Shown here: piece after piece, positions 46,122 to 55,385 of the stretch
Layout: each line of letters starts with the position of its first letter
How positions within the stretch are numbered: position 1 is the first letter of the stretch
Assembly: GCA_020437395.1 (NCBI GenBank)
Contig: JAGQWJ010000001.1
Span: 120,699 to 184,698, forward strand
From: Ignavibacteriota bacterium
GTDB taxonomy: Bacteria; Bacteroidota; Ignavibacteria; Kapaibacteriales; UBA2268
Length of the DNA: 64,000 nucleotides
Direction: 5' to 3'
The notes under the pieces: model-generated
Databases searched by the model: none
What the model saw: the letters and a program-made list of their open reading frames with translations, nothing else
What the model was told of the DNA's origin: nothing
Position numbers and translations under genes: made by a program

Positions 46122-46157
46122 TCTTGTTATTTTCTACATAATTTTATTAATATTGGA

Positions 46158-46823
46158 GTGTCTTTCAATAAAAATCTGTTACTTTCAATTGTAGCATTAG
46201 TTGCTTTAAGTTTCTCAGCTCAAGCACTTGAGCCGATAACTGTAGTTTTCCCTAATTCTAATAATGCAGAAATTACCTGCGAATTAGTTGATTACGAAAA
46301 TACAGGTGAAGTAGAAACTATATACAGCAAAAACTTAGGAGAATTAAAAGTTAATTCTTCTGGAATAATTCTATTCACTATAGGTGCGAACGATGAGAAC
46401 TGGGAAAATATTTCAGCTTCTGATGTAACTTCATACTATATAGTAAATTTAAAAATAGATGGCAATGTAAAAGCTCAGTTCAGATTAGATGAACTAATTA
46501 ATGCTTCTGCTAGAACTGCCAACTTTAGTAGTTTTACCTCTTCCGAATTTGAAGATTCGGATGAACTTAGAGATTTAACTTCAAACATAGTAGTATATAC
46601 AGGAGAAGGCGATATTGAATTAGATAAGAATAATTTTAGTGATGATATACCAAACAATTCGTTGGTAATAGTAGTAAACAATTCAAGTGATGATAGTAAT
46701 ATTGGCTTCTTATTTCCTCCAGAAAATACTGTTACTGTAAGACCTAGAGAATTTATTACATTACTTAAAGTTGGTGGGAATTTTTACTTCCAATTACAAC
46801 CAACAGCATTTTTTCAACCATAG
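46158..46823 (+). CDS. Exported protein of unknown function
   Basis: About 221 residues if begun at the GTG at 46158, which gives a clean signal peptide (NLLLSIVALVALSFSAQA, cut before LEP). The mature part is beta-rich and acidic; segments such as ITCELVDYENTGEVETIYS and GIILFTIGANDENWENIS resemble the prefix region found in Bacteroidota tail-fibre or collagen-like exported proteins, but I recognise no domain with confidence. There is no sorting domain. The reading frame continues upstream to a TTG at 46104, which I reject. Confidence 0.6.
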   Translation: MSFNKNLLLSIVALVALSFSAQALEPITVVFPNSNNAEITCELVDYENTGEVETIYSKNLGELKVNSSGIILFTIGANDENWENISASDVTSYYIVNLKIDGNVKAQFRLDELINASARTANFSSFTSSEFEDSDELRDLTSNIVVYTGEGDIELDKNNFSDDIPNNSLVIVVNNSSDDSNIGFLFPPENTVTVRPREFITLLKVGGNFYFQLQPTAFFQP

Positions 46824-46946
46824 TATTTGAATAAAAATTTCAATTTCCGCCCAACGAATCGAGTTAAGGGCATCAAATGTTTTTTATAGGTTCGGGGTGT
46901 TTAACTACCACCCACTAGCCAAATCTAGCAAAAAGAAGAAATGAAA

Positions 46947-46971
46947 AAGGCAACTCAAGTCAAGTTGCCTT
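46947..46971. terminator. Bidirectional rho-independent terminator
   Basis: AAGGCAACT pairs with AGTTGCCTT (9 bp, 7-base loop). T-rich tracts follow on the plus strand (ATTTATTTT) and on the minus strand (TTTCATTTC). It lies between the convergent genes ending at 46823 and 46986. Confidence 0.78.
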
Positions 46972-46985
46972 ATTTATTTTCAAAT

Positions 46986-47687
46986 CTATTTAAAATGTTT
47001 TTTTAATGCTTTTATAGATTTATGAATATTCTTTTCTATATCCTTCCAATTATCTTCTATTGGTTTTATAATAACTCCACCCTCAACAAATAAGAGTTCT
47101 GGATAAATATCTAAATCTATATTGTTTACTTCGTCATCGTCCAATTGTAATATAGGATCAAACTTCAAAGTCAAATTCTCTGTTTTATTACTTTTGAATT
47201 CGAATGAAAATTTCTCTCCATCTTCGTAGTAATATCCATCTATCAAAATTGTGTATTTATCGTTGGTTGCAAATTCGCCGAATAAAGTATCGCCTATATA
47301 CTGAACTCTTTCAGACTCAGGAAATTTATGAATCTCAAATTTTATTTTATCATAATCACCTGTTGGTACAGTATGTTCAGATAGATAGTAAAAATTGCCA
47401 GTAGAATCTGCTTTTAAAACATAAGGTCCAGTTTTAAAAGATTCATATTTCTCAGACTCTTCATTGTACCCATGCAATTTTAGTGAAGAAATTAGGATAC
47501 GGAAATTCGTTACTATAAGAGAATCAACTCCATGTGATTGAAACCCTGAGCTGCTATTAGAGTAAACGCTTTTACTAGACATAGACGAAATAACTTTTAC
47601 GTCTGCCATCCCATTTGAAGATGTTGTATCGTCTTGGCATGATAATAAGAATACTAGCGCTGATAATAGAATTATTTTCTTCATCAT
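46986..47687 (-). CDS. Hypothetical lipoprotein, possibly DUF4382-like
   Basis: 233 residues. The lipobox is VFLLSCQDD. A Ser-rich linker is followed by a beta-rich domain: LIVTNFRILISSLKLHGY, then TVPTGDYDKIKFEIHKF and the C-terminal helix WKDIEKNIHKSIKALKKHFK. The pattern (an early strand on a property of the peptide, then a P-x-G-x-Y-D-x-I-K turn) is reminiscent of DUF4382 lipoproteins, but this is from memory of the pattern only. Tandem ATGs lie at 47687 and 47684. Confidence 0.65.
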   Translation of the reverse strand: MMKKIILLSALVFLLSCQDDTTSSNGMADVKVISSMSSKSVYSNSSSGFQSHGVDSLIVTNFRILISSLKLHGYNEESEKYESFKTGPYVLKADSTGNFYYLSEHTVPTGDYDKIKFEIHKFPESERVQYIGDTLFGEFATNDKYTILIDGYYYEDGEKFSFEFKSNKTENLTLKFDPILQLDDDEVNNIDLDIYPELLFVEGGVIIKPIEDNWKDIEKNIHKSIKALKKHFK

Positions 47688-47765
47688 TTTTTTTTACCTT
47701 TATGTTAATAAATTTAATTACATCCTATATACGATTTAAAAGTTATATTGGATTTTATAAGAAAT

Positions 47766-47785
47766 GGCAGCCTTAATAGACTGCC
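47766..47785 (-). terminator. Possible terminator after the Asp-box propeller gene
   Basis: GGCAGCC pairs with GACTGCC (7 bp with one G-T pair, 6-base loop), 28 bases past the stop at 47813. The following minus-strand T-run (ATTTCTTAT) is short. Confidence 0.5.
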
Positions 47786-47812
47786 TTGTAGTACTCAAAT
47801 ATTAAGTGTGTG

Positions 47813-48910
47813 TTATTTTACAATAACCAATTGCTTAGTTAAAGTGACTTTATCTAATCTTAATTCAATAAAGTAAGTACCATTTGTTATATCATTAATA
47901 TGAAATCCTACTCTGTTTACACCCGGACTCAATGATAGATTACTCACTGACGCTACTATCTGACCATTCGAATTATAAATGTTTAGATTTGCTATAGCAG
48001 ACTCATCCAATACGAGTAATTTATTATTGTTCGTAATCTCTAGATTAGTAACTAGATTACCAGACCCTTGTATCTTAGTGAAGTTCGTTCCATCTGCGGA
48101 ACTATATATTCCTTTATTTTTAGTAGAAACTAGGATTCCCAAAGAAGAATTAGACTCAATATCGACAATAGCATCTGCTATTACATCTGAACTAAGTACC
48201 TCTTCTAATTCGAGAGTGGCTTTATTCAAAGTCATTATCTCGCCTTCGCTTCCACCTAACCATACATTTCCTTTACTGTCTAATTCAATAGCAGTAATCG
48301 TTGAAAGTGAACCACCAACACTTAAACCCAAATCAAGAGCACTAAATGTAAGACCACCATCATTAGATATATTTATCCCAGAGCTAGTACCGGATATCAG
48401 TAGATTACCTTCACTATCTTCGCCAATAGCTAAGATAACATCATTGCTCGATTGGCTATTCAGATTTATCTTAACCCAAGAATTAGCATTGCCATCCCAT
48501 CTGAAAGCACCGTTTTCAGTAGCTGCTAGTACCATACCGCTAGCCATCACTTCTAGATTAGTCACTACTGAACTGCTAAGCTCATTTGTTATATCTAACC
48601 AAGTGTAACCTTCGTTTTCGGATACTCTAACTTTGTCTTTGTAAATAATTAGTAATTGCCCTTCGGAGCCAACCTCGAAATCCGTGACCTCATTCAAGTT
48701 CAAATCTGAATCCAAATTGAGCCAGGTCTCACCTTCATTAGTTGATTTCAGCAAACCAATGTCCGTCAGTTGGTATATATTATTATCTGATTTGACTAAA
48801 AATTTGCTGTAAGTATTTGCTTTGTATTCGGCTGTTTTGTTGAACTCTATGGCTCCCAAAGTAAGATTTGCTAACGCCGTTATCAGCAATAATGTAAGTA
48901 ACTTTTTCAT
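47813..48910 (-). CDS. Exported Asp-box propeller protein with sorting-like C-terminus
   Basis: 365 residues. A signal peptide (LLTLLLITALANLTLG) is followed by a beta-propeller with Asp-box turns (STNEGETWLNL, SENEGYTWLDI, SNDGGLTF) and blade motifs such as GNVWLGGSEGEI. The C-terminus ends like a type A sorting domain (LNIYNSNGQIVASV, ITNGTYFIELRL, QLVIVK), but the initial YPNP strand is absent, so the module is shortened. It is a smaller relative of the 43824-45980 protein. The ATG at 48910 has GGAG six bases upstream; the longer frame to 48970 is rejected. Confidence 0.75.
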   Translation of the reverse strand: MKKLLTLLLITALANLTLGAIEFNKTAEYKANTYSKFLVKSDNNIYQLTDIGLLKSTNEGETWLNLDSDLNLNEVTDFEVGSEGQLLIIYKDKVRVSENEGYTWLDITNELSSSVVTNLEVMASGMVLAATENGAFRWDGNANSWVKINLNSQSSNDVILAIGEDSEGNLLISGTSSGINISNDGGLTFSALDLGLSVGGSLSTITAIELDSKGNVWLGGSEGEIMTLNKATLELEEVLSSDVIADAIVDIESNSSLGILVSTKNKGIYSSADGTNFTKIQGSGNLVTNLEITNNNKLLVLDESAIANLNIYNSNGQIVASVSNLSLSPGVNRVGFHINDITNGTYFIELRLDKVTLTKQLVIVK

Positions 48911-49565
48911 TTTTAACTCCAATAATTTAATTATAAATATTGTTTTTAATTTTTGAATAATTCGATTCAATTTCTCGAATCAGAATTTTAGTACACTTAC
49001 GATTTTAAAGCATCAACGGATTATATTTGTTAAGATTTTTTCATAAAATAAAAAATAAATGCTTGTAAATAGAATGATAACCGTCGGTTAAATAATTCTT
49101 CGAAATTACTCTAATTTCATTTTTAAGAGCCCATTACAACTGATATTATGCTTCCATATAGCTTTATGAATTCTGACTGTGAATTGTTGAGTTTCTTTGA
49201 ATTATTAAGAAATTTATTTGAATTCTTCGATTATCAAAATCTTTTGCTTCTTATATATATTATTTTGTGGATTAGTGTGTGCCGATTGGTTTTGATAGTT
49301 CGGACAACTTTTAAGCTGATAGTAGAAAAAAAGACTGCCCAAAATAATTTTTGGGCAATCTCTTTTGAAGCTAACGGATAATGTCAGCTGAAGTGATATA
49401 GAATAATGCGGATTCTATTCTATTACACTCAAATAACACTCAAAGAGAAAAATGGTTTCAAAATAAGCATCAAATATTCCATTTTGCCTTAATGAATTGT
49501 ATCCGAATCATCATTTCCTTAATTTCGAATTAATTTTTCGTACACAACCCAAAAAAATATTTTAA
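48911..49565. other. Intergenic region without a convincing protein gene
   Basis: 655 bases. The only plus-strand open frame of size (49148-49381) has no family match, an odd Phe/Leu-rich composition and contains a terminator hairpin within it, so I do not call it. The segment holds the hairpin at 49398-49418 (ATAGAAT/ATTCTAT) and the terminator at 49336-49357. Confidence 0.6.
49336..49357 (-). terminator. Strong minus-strand terminator hairpin without an obvious upstream gene
   Basis: TGCCCAAAA pairs with TTTTGGGCA (9 bp, 4-base loop), followed on the minus strand by GTCTTTTTTTC. No minus-strand protein gene ends nearby, which suggests a short untranslated transcript from 49360-49560. Confidence 0.65.
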
Positions 49566-50153
49566 ATGGAATCATTTAGCATCTGGTCATCGGCAATAAT
49601 ATTAATCTTTCTAATGGATCCTTTGGGCAATATCCCAATATTACTTTCTGTTCTGAAAGGAATTGACCCTAAACGACAAAGAGTTATAATTATCCGTGAA
49701 CTCCTAATTGCGTTAGCTATTCTACTCCTGTTCTTGTTCATAGGAAGACCGCTATTGAACTTTCTACATTTGCAGCAAGAAGCTGTAACAATATCAGGAG
49801 GGATAATATTGCTTATCATCGGATTGCGAATGATATTCCCAACCAAAGATGGACTAATGGGCTCACAGCCCAATGGTGAACCATTTATTGTACCACTTGC
49901 TATACCACTAATAGCAGGGCCTTCGGTCTTAGCAATGCTAATGCTTATGACCCAAAACGGACCTGGTAAAATGACCCATTGGTTTTTTGCTCTTATTATT
50001 GCCTGGTCAATCACAGCCGTAATACTTTTAATAGCTCCCAAATTGCTCAAAGTACTTCGTGAACGTGGACTAACTGCATTAGAAAGACTTATGGGTATGA
50101 TATTAGTAATGATGGCTGTCCAAATGTTAATAGATGGCGTTAAAATACTTTAA
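49566..50153 (+). CDS. MarC-family integral membrane protein
   Basis: 195 residues with six membrane helices in two halves. LIFLMDPLGNIPILLSVLKG (first half) and VPLAIPLIAGPSVLAMLMLM (second half) are the two MarC/YhgN signature segments. Despite the name, a role in multiple antibiotic resistance is not established; the function is unknown, with some members linked to amino-acid transport. It is followed after 69 bases by the copper ATPase. Confidence 0.9.
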   Translation: MESFSIWSSAIILIFLMDPLGNIPILLSVLKGIDPKRQRVIIIRELLIALAILLLFLFIGRPLLNFLHLQQEAVTISGGIILLIIGLRMIFPTKDGLMGSQPNGEPFIVPLAIPLIAGPSVLAMLMLMTQNGPGKMTHWFFALIIAWSITAVILLIAPKLLKVLRERGLTALERLMGMILVMMAVQMLIDGVKIL

Positions 50154-50222
50154 AACACAATTCCGAATTTATTTACGTCAATGTTACGATATTAAAAATC
50201 TAATATTCTTTAGCTGTGCGAT

Positions 50223-52604
50223 ATGCCTGATAAATTAATTTGTAAACACTGCAATAGCCAATGCCCTGACGATACCATCTCGATTGGAGATAATGTGTTT
50301 TGTTGTAGCGGTTGTAAAACTGTTTATGAGATATTGCACGAAAGTAACTTGGATGGTTTTTACGATTTGGAGCAAGGTAAAGGTGCCTTGAAACCCGATG
50401 CCTTAGATTCAGACGATTTTGCATTTCTCGATAATTCAGAAATAGCCGAAAAGCTAAAGAAATATAATATTAATGGCAAATCGAAAGTAGTATTCCATTT
50501 GCCCCAAATTCATTGCTCCGCATGTATCTGGTTACTTGAAAATCTACCAAAGTTGAAAGATGGTATCCTGAAATCGGAAGTTAACTTTCCTAATAAGGAA
50601 ATAGACATAATTTATGACGAGACAAAGATCTCAATCAAATCTGTAGTGGAGCTTATAACTGCCCTTGGCTATAGACCAAAGCTAGATATGTCATCAATAG
50701 ATGGAAAAAAAAACAGTAACCCAAATCGTTCATTGTACATAAAGTTGGGGGTAGCAGGATTTTCTTTTGGCAACTTGATGATGCTTGCATTCCCCGAGTA
50801 TCTTTCAGGTGGCGAGACAATAGAGCCCGCAATAAAAGAACTAATAAACTGGCTTAATATTTTATTCATAATACCCCTTCTTTACGCTGGGAGTGATTAC
50901 CTCAAATCGGCATATTACGGTTTAAAGACTAGAATCTTTAATATAGATATACCAATTTCTATTGGAATTATTGTGCTTGCAATTCGCTCCACGATAGATA
51001 TAATAACTAATTCAGGGCATGGTTATGTTGATTCACTAGGTGGATTGCTGTTCTTCTTGTTGATAGGAAAATTATTTCAACAAAAGACATATAGTTTATT
51101 ATCTTTTGATAGAGATTATAAATCCTATTTCCCACTATCTGTAATCAGAAAAACAGAAGATAAAAACGAGCATATACCTTTGAATAGCATAAAAATTGGC
51201 GATGTATTATTAATCAGGAACAACGAAATAGTGCCAACAGACAGTTTGCTACAATCTGATAAAGCAATGATGGACTATAGCTTTGTGACAGGAGAATCGG
51301 CACCCGTTTCTATTGTAAATAAAGAAAGAATATATGCTGGTGGAAGAGCATTAGGTAAAGCAATAGAAGTCATCGTAACCGAAGAGTTCAACCAAAGTTA
51401 TTTGACAAAATTATGGAACAACGACGCGTTTGACAAATTTTCGCAAAAAGGCATATCAAAGTTCTCGAATTTAATAGCCAGAAATTTTTCTATAGTAGTT
51501 CTAGTAATAGGAATAGTAACATTTGGATTTTGGTTGCCACACAGCACAGCAAAAGCGTTCGATGTATTGACAGCAATAATGATAATAGCTTGCCCATGTG
51601 CTTTAGCACTTACGCTACCCTTTACCTATGGTTCTACTATGCGAGTATTTGGAAGAAATAAATTCTTCATTAAAACCGACTCTATAGTAGAATATCTATC
51701 AAATATCACCTCATTAGTATTTGACAAAACCGGGACTCTCACAAAGGCATCGGGGGGAGGAATAGTATATAAGGGAGAAAATTTTGATCAATTTCAATCA
51801 TTAATTAAAGCTGCTGTATCCAACAGTACTCACCCAATTAGTACTCTTATTAACAATTCATTGCCAAATTCTAACCAGACGACACTTAGTAGCTTCGAGG
51901 AATTGCCAGGTAAAGGTATAGTAGCAACTTCTAAAAATATTTCAATCCGAATTGGTTCATCCAAATGGATTGATAAGCATTCGGAATCACAAGCAGAAAA
52001 CGCCGCCCTACTCGAAATAAACGGCAAAGTATATGGTGCATTTTATAACAAAAGTGAATTCCGTAGTAATGCATTTGAAACTCTGAAAGAACTATCAAGA
52101 GATGGTTATCAAATATCTATTATCTCGGGTGACAATCAGAAGGACGAGAAAACAATTATCGACAATGCACCCTCGGGAACAGACACGAGATTCAACAAAC
52201 TGCCTCATGAAAAATTGGACTATATTGCAAGTTTACAAGGAAGAGGAGCAAAAACGGCAATGATAGGAGACGGTTTGAACGATGCAGGTGCCTTAGCCAA
52301 AGCCGATGTGGGAATTGCCGTGGCAGAAAAATCGAGTAATTTTACACCTGGTAGTGACGCTATAATTTTAGGTGAAGAGCTAAACAAATTACCCAAATTT
52401 TTGCAAATGTCTAAAACAGCAATAAAAATTGCCTACGCAAGTATAGGTATCTCATTTCTCTACAATACTGTTGGTATTTCTGTGGCAGCAAGTGGCAATC
52501 TATCACCAGTTGTAGCCGCTATTCTGATGCCTATCAGCTCAATTAGTGTGATAGTTTTCACTGTAACAGCCGTCAACCTTTTGGCTAAGAAAAAGGGACT
52601 TTAG
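50223..52604 (+). CDS. ccoI: Copper-transporting P1B-type ATPase, CcoI/FixI-like
   Basis: 793 residues. A cysteine-rich N-terminal domain (CKHCNSQC, then FCCSGCKTVYEI) typical of FixI/CcoI precedes an HMA domain (IHCSACIWLL, Cys98 and Cys101). The core follows: TGESAPVS actuator motif, CPC metal site in IACPCALALTLP, DKTGTLT phosphorylation site and MIGDGLNDAGALAKA hinge. CcoI supplies copper for assembly of cbb3-type cytochrome oxidase. The rest of the cco operon (ccoNOP, ccoG, ccoS) is not in the window. GTG or TTG alternatives are not needed; the ATG at 50223 is in frame at the conserved start. Confidence 0.88.
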   Translation: MPDKLICKHCNSQCPDDTISIGDNVFCCSGCKTVYEILHESNLDGFYDLEQGKGALKPDALDSDDFAFLDNSEIAEKLKKYNINGKSKVVFHLPQIHCSACIWLLENLPKLKDGILKSEVNFPNKEIDIIYDETKISIKSVVELITALGYRPKLDMSSIDGKKNSNPNRSLYIKLGVAGFSFGNLMMLAFPEYLSGGETIEPAIKELINWLNILFIIPLLYAGSDYLKSAYYGLKTRIFNIDIPISIGIIVLAIRSTIDIITNSGHGYVDSLGGLLFFLLIGKLFQQKTYSLLSFDRDYKSYFPLSVIRKTEDKNEHIPLNSIKIGDVLLIRNNEIVPTDSLLQSDKAMMDYSFVTGESAPVSIVNKERIYAGGRALGKAIEVIVTEEFNQSYLTKLWNNDAFDKFSQKGISKFSNLIARNFSIVVLVIGIVTFGFWLPHSTAKAFDVLTAIMIIACPCALALTLPFTYGSTMRVFGRNKFFIKTDSIVEYLSNITSLVFDKTGTLTKASGGGIVYKGENFDQFQSLIKAAVSNSTHPISTLINNSLPNSNQTTLSSFEELPGKGIVATSKNISIRIGSSKWIDKHSESQAENAALLEINGKVYGAFYNKSEFRSNAFETLKELSRDGYQISIISGDNQKDEKTIIDNAPSGTDTRFNKLPHEKLDYIASLQGRGAKTAMIGDGLNDAGALAKADVGIAVAEKSSNFTPGSDAIILGEELNKLPKFLQMSKTAIKIAYASIGISFLYNTVGISVAASGNLSPVVAAILMPISSISVIVFTVTAVNLLAKKKGL

Positions 52605-52605
52605 T

Positions 52606-53175
52606 TTAAGGTTTTCCGTCTGTTTCTCGCTTTGTTTTTAATGCCTCTGCGTACCACATGAACTCTATTAAGAATCTATCAAAACCTTTGTTGATGTGCT
52701 CATTTTCAGTCGCACCATCTTCATCGAAGTTTTTTCCGACTGACGGAACTGGGAAAGTAGTCGGAACAGAAGGCATACCCAATTCAGATGTAACGGCTCT
52801 TAAGTGCATAGCAGCTCGCACTCCACCGAACATACCAGCTGAATAAGTGGCTAATCCTGATGGTTTAAAATGATATTCACTCTGATAATGGTCAAGCAAG
52901 TTTTTCAGAGCTGGTGGTAAACCATGGTTATATTCACCACTGACTATTATAAACCCATCTGCTGATTCGAATATCTGATGAACCCTCTCTATTTCATTGG
53001 GAGCATCGCCTTTGTACTCTTTATACATTTTATTCAAGAAAGGGAGTTGGTGCTCCCTAACATCAACGAATACATTTTCTATTCCTCGATCATTAAGTTG
53101 GTTTACTATATATTTTGCAACTCTTATGCCTTGTCGTTTTTCTCTAACTGACCCATAAATTACTGCTATTTTCAT
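52606..53175 (-). CDS. NADPH-dependent FMN reductase-type flavoprotein
   Basis: 189 residues of the flavodoxin-like fold. YGSVREKRQGIRVAKYI binds the FMN phosphate and SGEYNHGLPPALKNLLDHY is the family signature around the isoalloxazine. The likely role is quinone, azo or chromate reduction with NADPH. I start at the ATG at 53175, which places MKIAVIYGS at the N-terminus as in relatives; another ATG lies at 53190. The stop is one base from that of the convergent copper ATPase. Confidence 0.85.
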   Translation of the reverse strand: MKIAVIYGSVREKRQGIRVAKYIVNQLNDRGIENVFVDVREHQLPFLNKMYKEYKGDAPNEIERVHQIFESADGFIIVSGEYNHGLPPALKNLLDHYQSEYHFKPSGLATYSAGMFGGVRAAMHLRAVTSELGMPSVPTTFPVPSVGKNFDEDGATENEHINKGFDRFLIEFMWYAEALKTKRETDGKP

Positions 53176-53200
53176 ATTTTCTACTCTCATTAGTAAAAAA

Positions 53201-53231
53201 AAGACTACAAGTTTATCAAATTTGTAGTCTT
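53201..53231 (-). terminator. Rho-independent terminator after the YciO-type gene
   Basis: AAGACTACAA pairs with TTGTAGTCTT (10 bp, 11-base loop), followed on the minus strand by TTTTTTACT. It begins 27 bases after the stop at 53258 and separates that unit from the FMN reductase gene. Confidence 0.85.
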
Positions 53232-53257
53232 GATTTAATTTTTAAAAATAAATATTA

Positions 53258-53893
53258 TTACACCGTGAACAACATACTGTCTAATTTCTCTGCACCAGCA
53301 CCGCGTCTGATAATCTCAAAGTCTGTTTGTGTCATATCAATTACAGAAGAATCTCCTTCAAATTCGTAATTGTCAGAAGTTACAGTCAAATCGACTTGTT
53401 TACCAAAAAAGTCAATTATTTCATCAGGAGAAGCCGATGAGTTATCTTCTAATTTAGCAGAAATTGCTAATATAGGGTTTCCCACATCTTTAAGTAAAAG
53501 TTGAACTAGTTTATTCTTTGGTACTCTTATACCTGCTGTGTTCCTTTTTGGGTTATAAGCAAAGTGAGGCACATTTTTCGATGCGGGCAAAATAAAAGTA
53601 TATGGCCCAGGAATAAGTGCTTTAATAGTTCTGTAAGCAACATTATTCACCTGTGCGAATTCAGAAATATTAGCCAAATCGCGACAAAGGAATGTAAGTT
53701 GGTGGTCTTTGCCTAATCTTCTTATCAATCTAATCTTATCTATCGCTTCTTTATTTGATAGATCACAACCCAGACTAAACCCACTATCAGTAGGATAAAG
53801 TATAACCGCACCATCTTTCAAAGCATCTGCTGCCATTTTCACTTTTCTCATTTCTGGCGTTTCTGAGTGAATATTCAAAATTTCTTTCGCCAT
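53258..53893 (-). CDS. Sua5/YciO/YrdC-family protein
   Basis: 211 residues. GAVILYPTDSGFSLGCD, GPYTFILPASK and RNTAGIRVPKNKL are the nucleotide/threonine-binding motifs of the YrdC fold. TsaC/Sua5 makes threonylcarbamoyl-AMP for tRNA t6A; the YciO branch is a paralogue of less certain activity, and the Ser-Gly-Phe variant after YPTD looks more YciO-like. The ATG at 53893 with GGAGG seven bases upstream decides the start; the longer open frame to 53956 overlaps the permease gene and is rejected. It lies 13 bases after the permease stop. Confidence 0.85.
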   Translation of the reverse strand: MAKEILNIHSETPEMRKVKMAADALKDGAVILYPTDSGFSLGCDLSNKEAIDKIRLIRRLGKDHQLTFLCRDLANISEFAQVNNVAYRTIKALIPGPYTFILPASKNVPHFAYNPKRNTAGIRVPKNKLVQLLLKDVGNPILAISAKLEDNSSASPDEIIDFFGKQVDLTVTSDNYEFEGDSSVIDMTQTDFEIIRRGAGAEKLDSMLFTV

Positions 53894-53906
53894 TTGACCT
53901 CCAAAA

Positions 53907-55361
53907 TTAGTTGTTAGAATAATTCTTCTTATTGAAGTATATGTAAAACGGAACACCTAAAGATAATAAAAATAATCCGAAAACTGAACGAATAATTTCA
54001 GATTCTCCATTTACATAACTCTGTATATCTGTATAAAGTGTAGCTACTACATATATTGTAGCAACAATAACAAAAATCGCTGGCACGTAAGGATAGCCCC
54101 ATACCTTGTATGGTCTGGGAGTATTAGGCATTTTCTTTCGTAGAACAAAAACACCATAGGCACCTCCGGCATAAAATATCCAACTAACGAATATCAACAT
54201 ATCTGTGAGTTGGTCAAAGGTTCCCGAAAGCACTAATACTGAAGACCATACGGCTTGCAAAATCAATGCATTGCCTGGCGTAAAATATTTTTTGTGGCTT
54301 TTTCCGATTTTTTTAAAGAAAAGTCCCTTTTGTGACATAGCATAATAAACTCTCGAGCTCACCATAATAGTACCATTGGTAGTACCGAAAGTTGAAGCCA
54401 TCACTGCTGCTGCAACGAACATAGCTCCTATTGGTCCCATAGCGATATTTGCTACATCGGCTGCTATTCTGCTGCTTCCAGCCATTTGTTCGACAGGGAT
54501 TACATAGAGAAAAGCAACATTAATCAAAAGGTAAACCGCAATAATAATAAAAGTTCCAATAATTAATGATTTCGGAATATTAACCATTGGATTTTTTACT
54601 TCACCTGCAATATAGGTTATATTATTCCAACCATCATAAGACCAAAATGCAGCCGATAGAGCACCCACTATACCGGCGAACATTATTTTTATATCAGAAG
54701 AAAAGCTCACTGCATCAGTAGTCAAATTTGCCACAGAGCCATTGCTATATGCAAATCCAAACCCTACTAATACAAGAATTGCTAAAACTTTCGCTAATGT
54801 AAATATAACAGATATTCTTCCACCAAACCTTACACCTAGATAATTGACAAAGCTTAAAAAAAGAATAGTACCAATTGTTATGGCTTTCACACCAATATTT
54901 TCAAGTGGAAAAAATTTACCAATAAATGGAATAGTAAAAGTAATACTTTGTTCAATTTCAGTGGAAAAGCGTGGAAGCACCAGAGCTGAGAATTCTTGCG
55001 AATATTCTGCGAATACGTAAGCAATTGAAGCTATTGAACCAGTTTGGATTACTGCAAGCAAAGCCCATCCGTACATAAATGCGATGAACTTACCGTACAT
55101 CCGATCGAAGTAAACGTACTGACCCCCAGTCTCAGGTATCATTGATGCAACTTCGGCATTAGACAATGCTCCAAAAAGAGTAAGCACCCCTGCTAGAATC
55201 CAAACAAATAGCATTAGCTCTGGCGAGCCAGTTACCTCTGCCATAACAGCAGGTTTTTTAAAAATCCCAGAACCTATAACTGCTCCCACTACTATTGCGA
55301 GAGTAGTATATAGCCCTAGAGTTGGTAATAATCCGCGTTTGGGGGTTTTATTTTCTTCCAT
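53907..55361 (-). CDS. APC-superfamily amino acid permease
   Basis: 484 residues with 12 predicted membrane helices. VVGAVIGSGIFKKPAVMAE is the helix 1 unwound substrate site with the G-S-G motif, and AFWSYDGWNNITYIAGEVKNP is the helix 6 region typical of the LAT/APC group. It probably exchanges or imports neutral amino acids. The substrate is not fixed by sequence. A -7 element (55386-55393) sits directly upstream, and the YciO-type gene follows closely, so they form one unit. Confidence 0.9.
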   Translation of the reverse strand: MEENKTPKRGLLPTLGLYTTLAIVVGAVIGSGIFKKPAVMAEVTGSPELMLFVWILAGVLTLFGALSNAEVASMIPETGGQYVYFDRMYGKFIAFMYGWALLAVIQTGSIASIAYVFAEYSQEFSALVLPRFSTEIEQSITFTIPFIGKFFPLENIGVKAITIGTILFLSFVNYLGVRFGGRISVIFTLAKVLAILVLVGFGFAYSNGSVANLTTDAVSFSSDIKIMFAGIVGALSAAFWSYDGWNNITYIAGEVKNPMVNIPKSLIIGTFIIIAVYLLINVAFLYVIPVEQMAGSSRIAADVANIAMGPIGAMFVAAAVMASTFGTTNGTIMVSSRVYYAMSQKGLFFKKIGKSHKKYFTPGNALILQAVWSSVLVLSGTFDQLTDMLIFVSWIFYAGGAYGVFVLRKKMPNTPRPYKVWGYPYVPAIFVIVATIYVVATLYTDIQSYVNGESEIIRSVFGLFLLSLGVPFYIYFNKKNYSNN

Positions 55362-55385
55362 GAATTCCTTTGATTGGAGTCAATT

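Noticed and set aside
46104-46157. TTG start for the exported unknown
   Set aside because: It lies upstream of the likely promoter and spoils the signal peptide that begins at 46158.
47979-48608. Long plus-strand frame (209 residues) opposite the Asp-box propeller gene
   Set aside because: It is antisense to a clear exported protein; its Ser/Leu/Pro composition is what the reverse of a beta-rich gene gives.
49148-49381. Plus-strand frame of 77 residues with a hydrophobic stretch
   Set aside because: It has no recognisable family, spans a strong terminator hairpin at 49336-49357, and has no ribosome site.
49562-50050. Long minus-strand frame (162 residues) opposite marC
   Set aside because: It is the complement of the well-supported MarC signature segments and has no family likeness of its own.
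53894-53956. Longer start for the YciO-type protein
   Set aside because: It overlaps the permease coding end, and a perfect GGAGG lies before the ATG at 53893.
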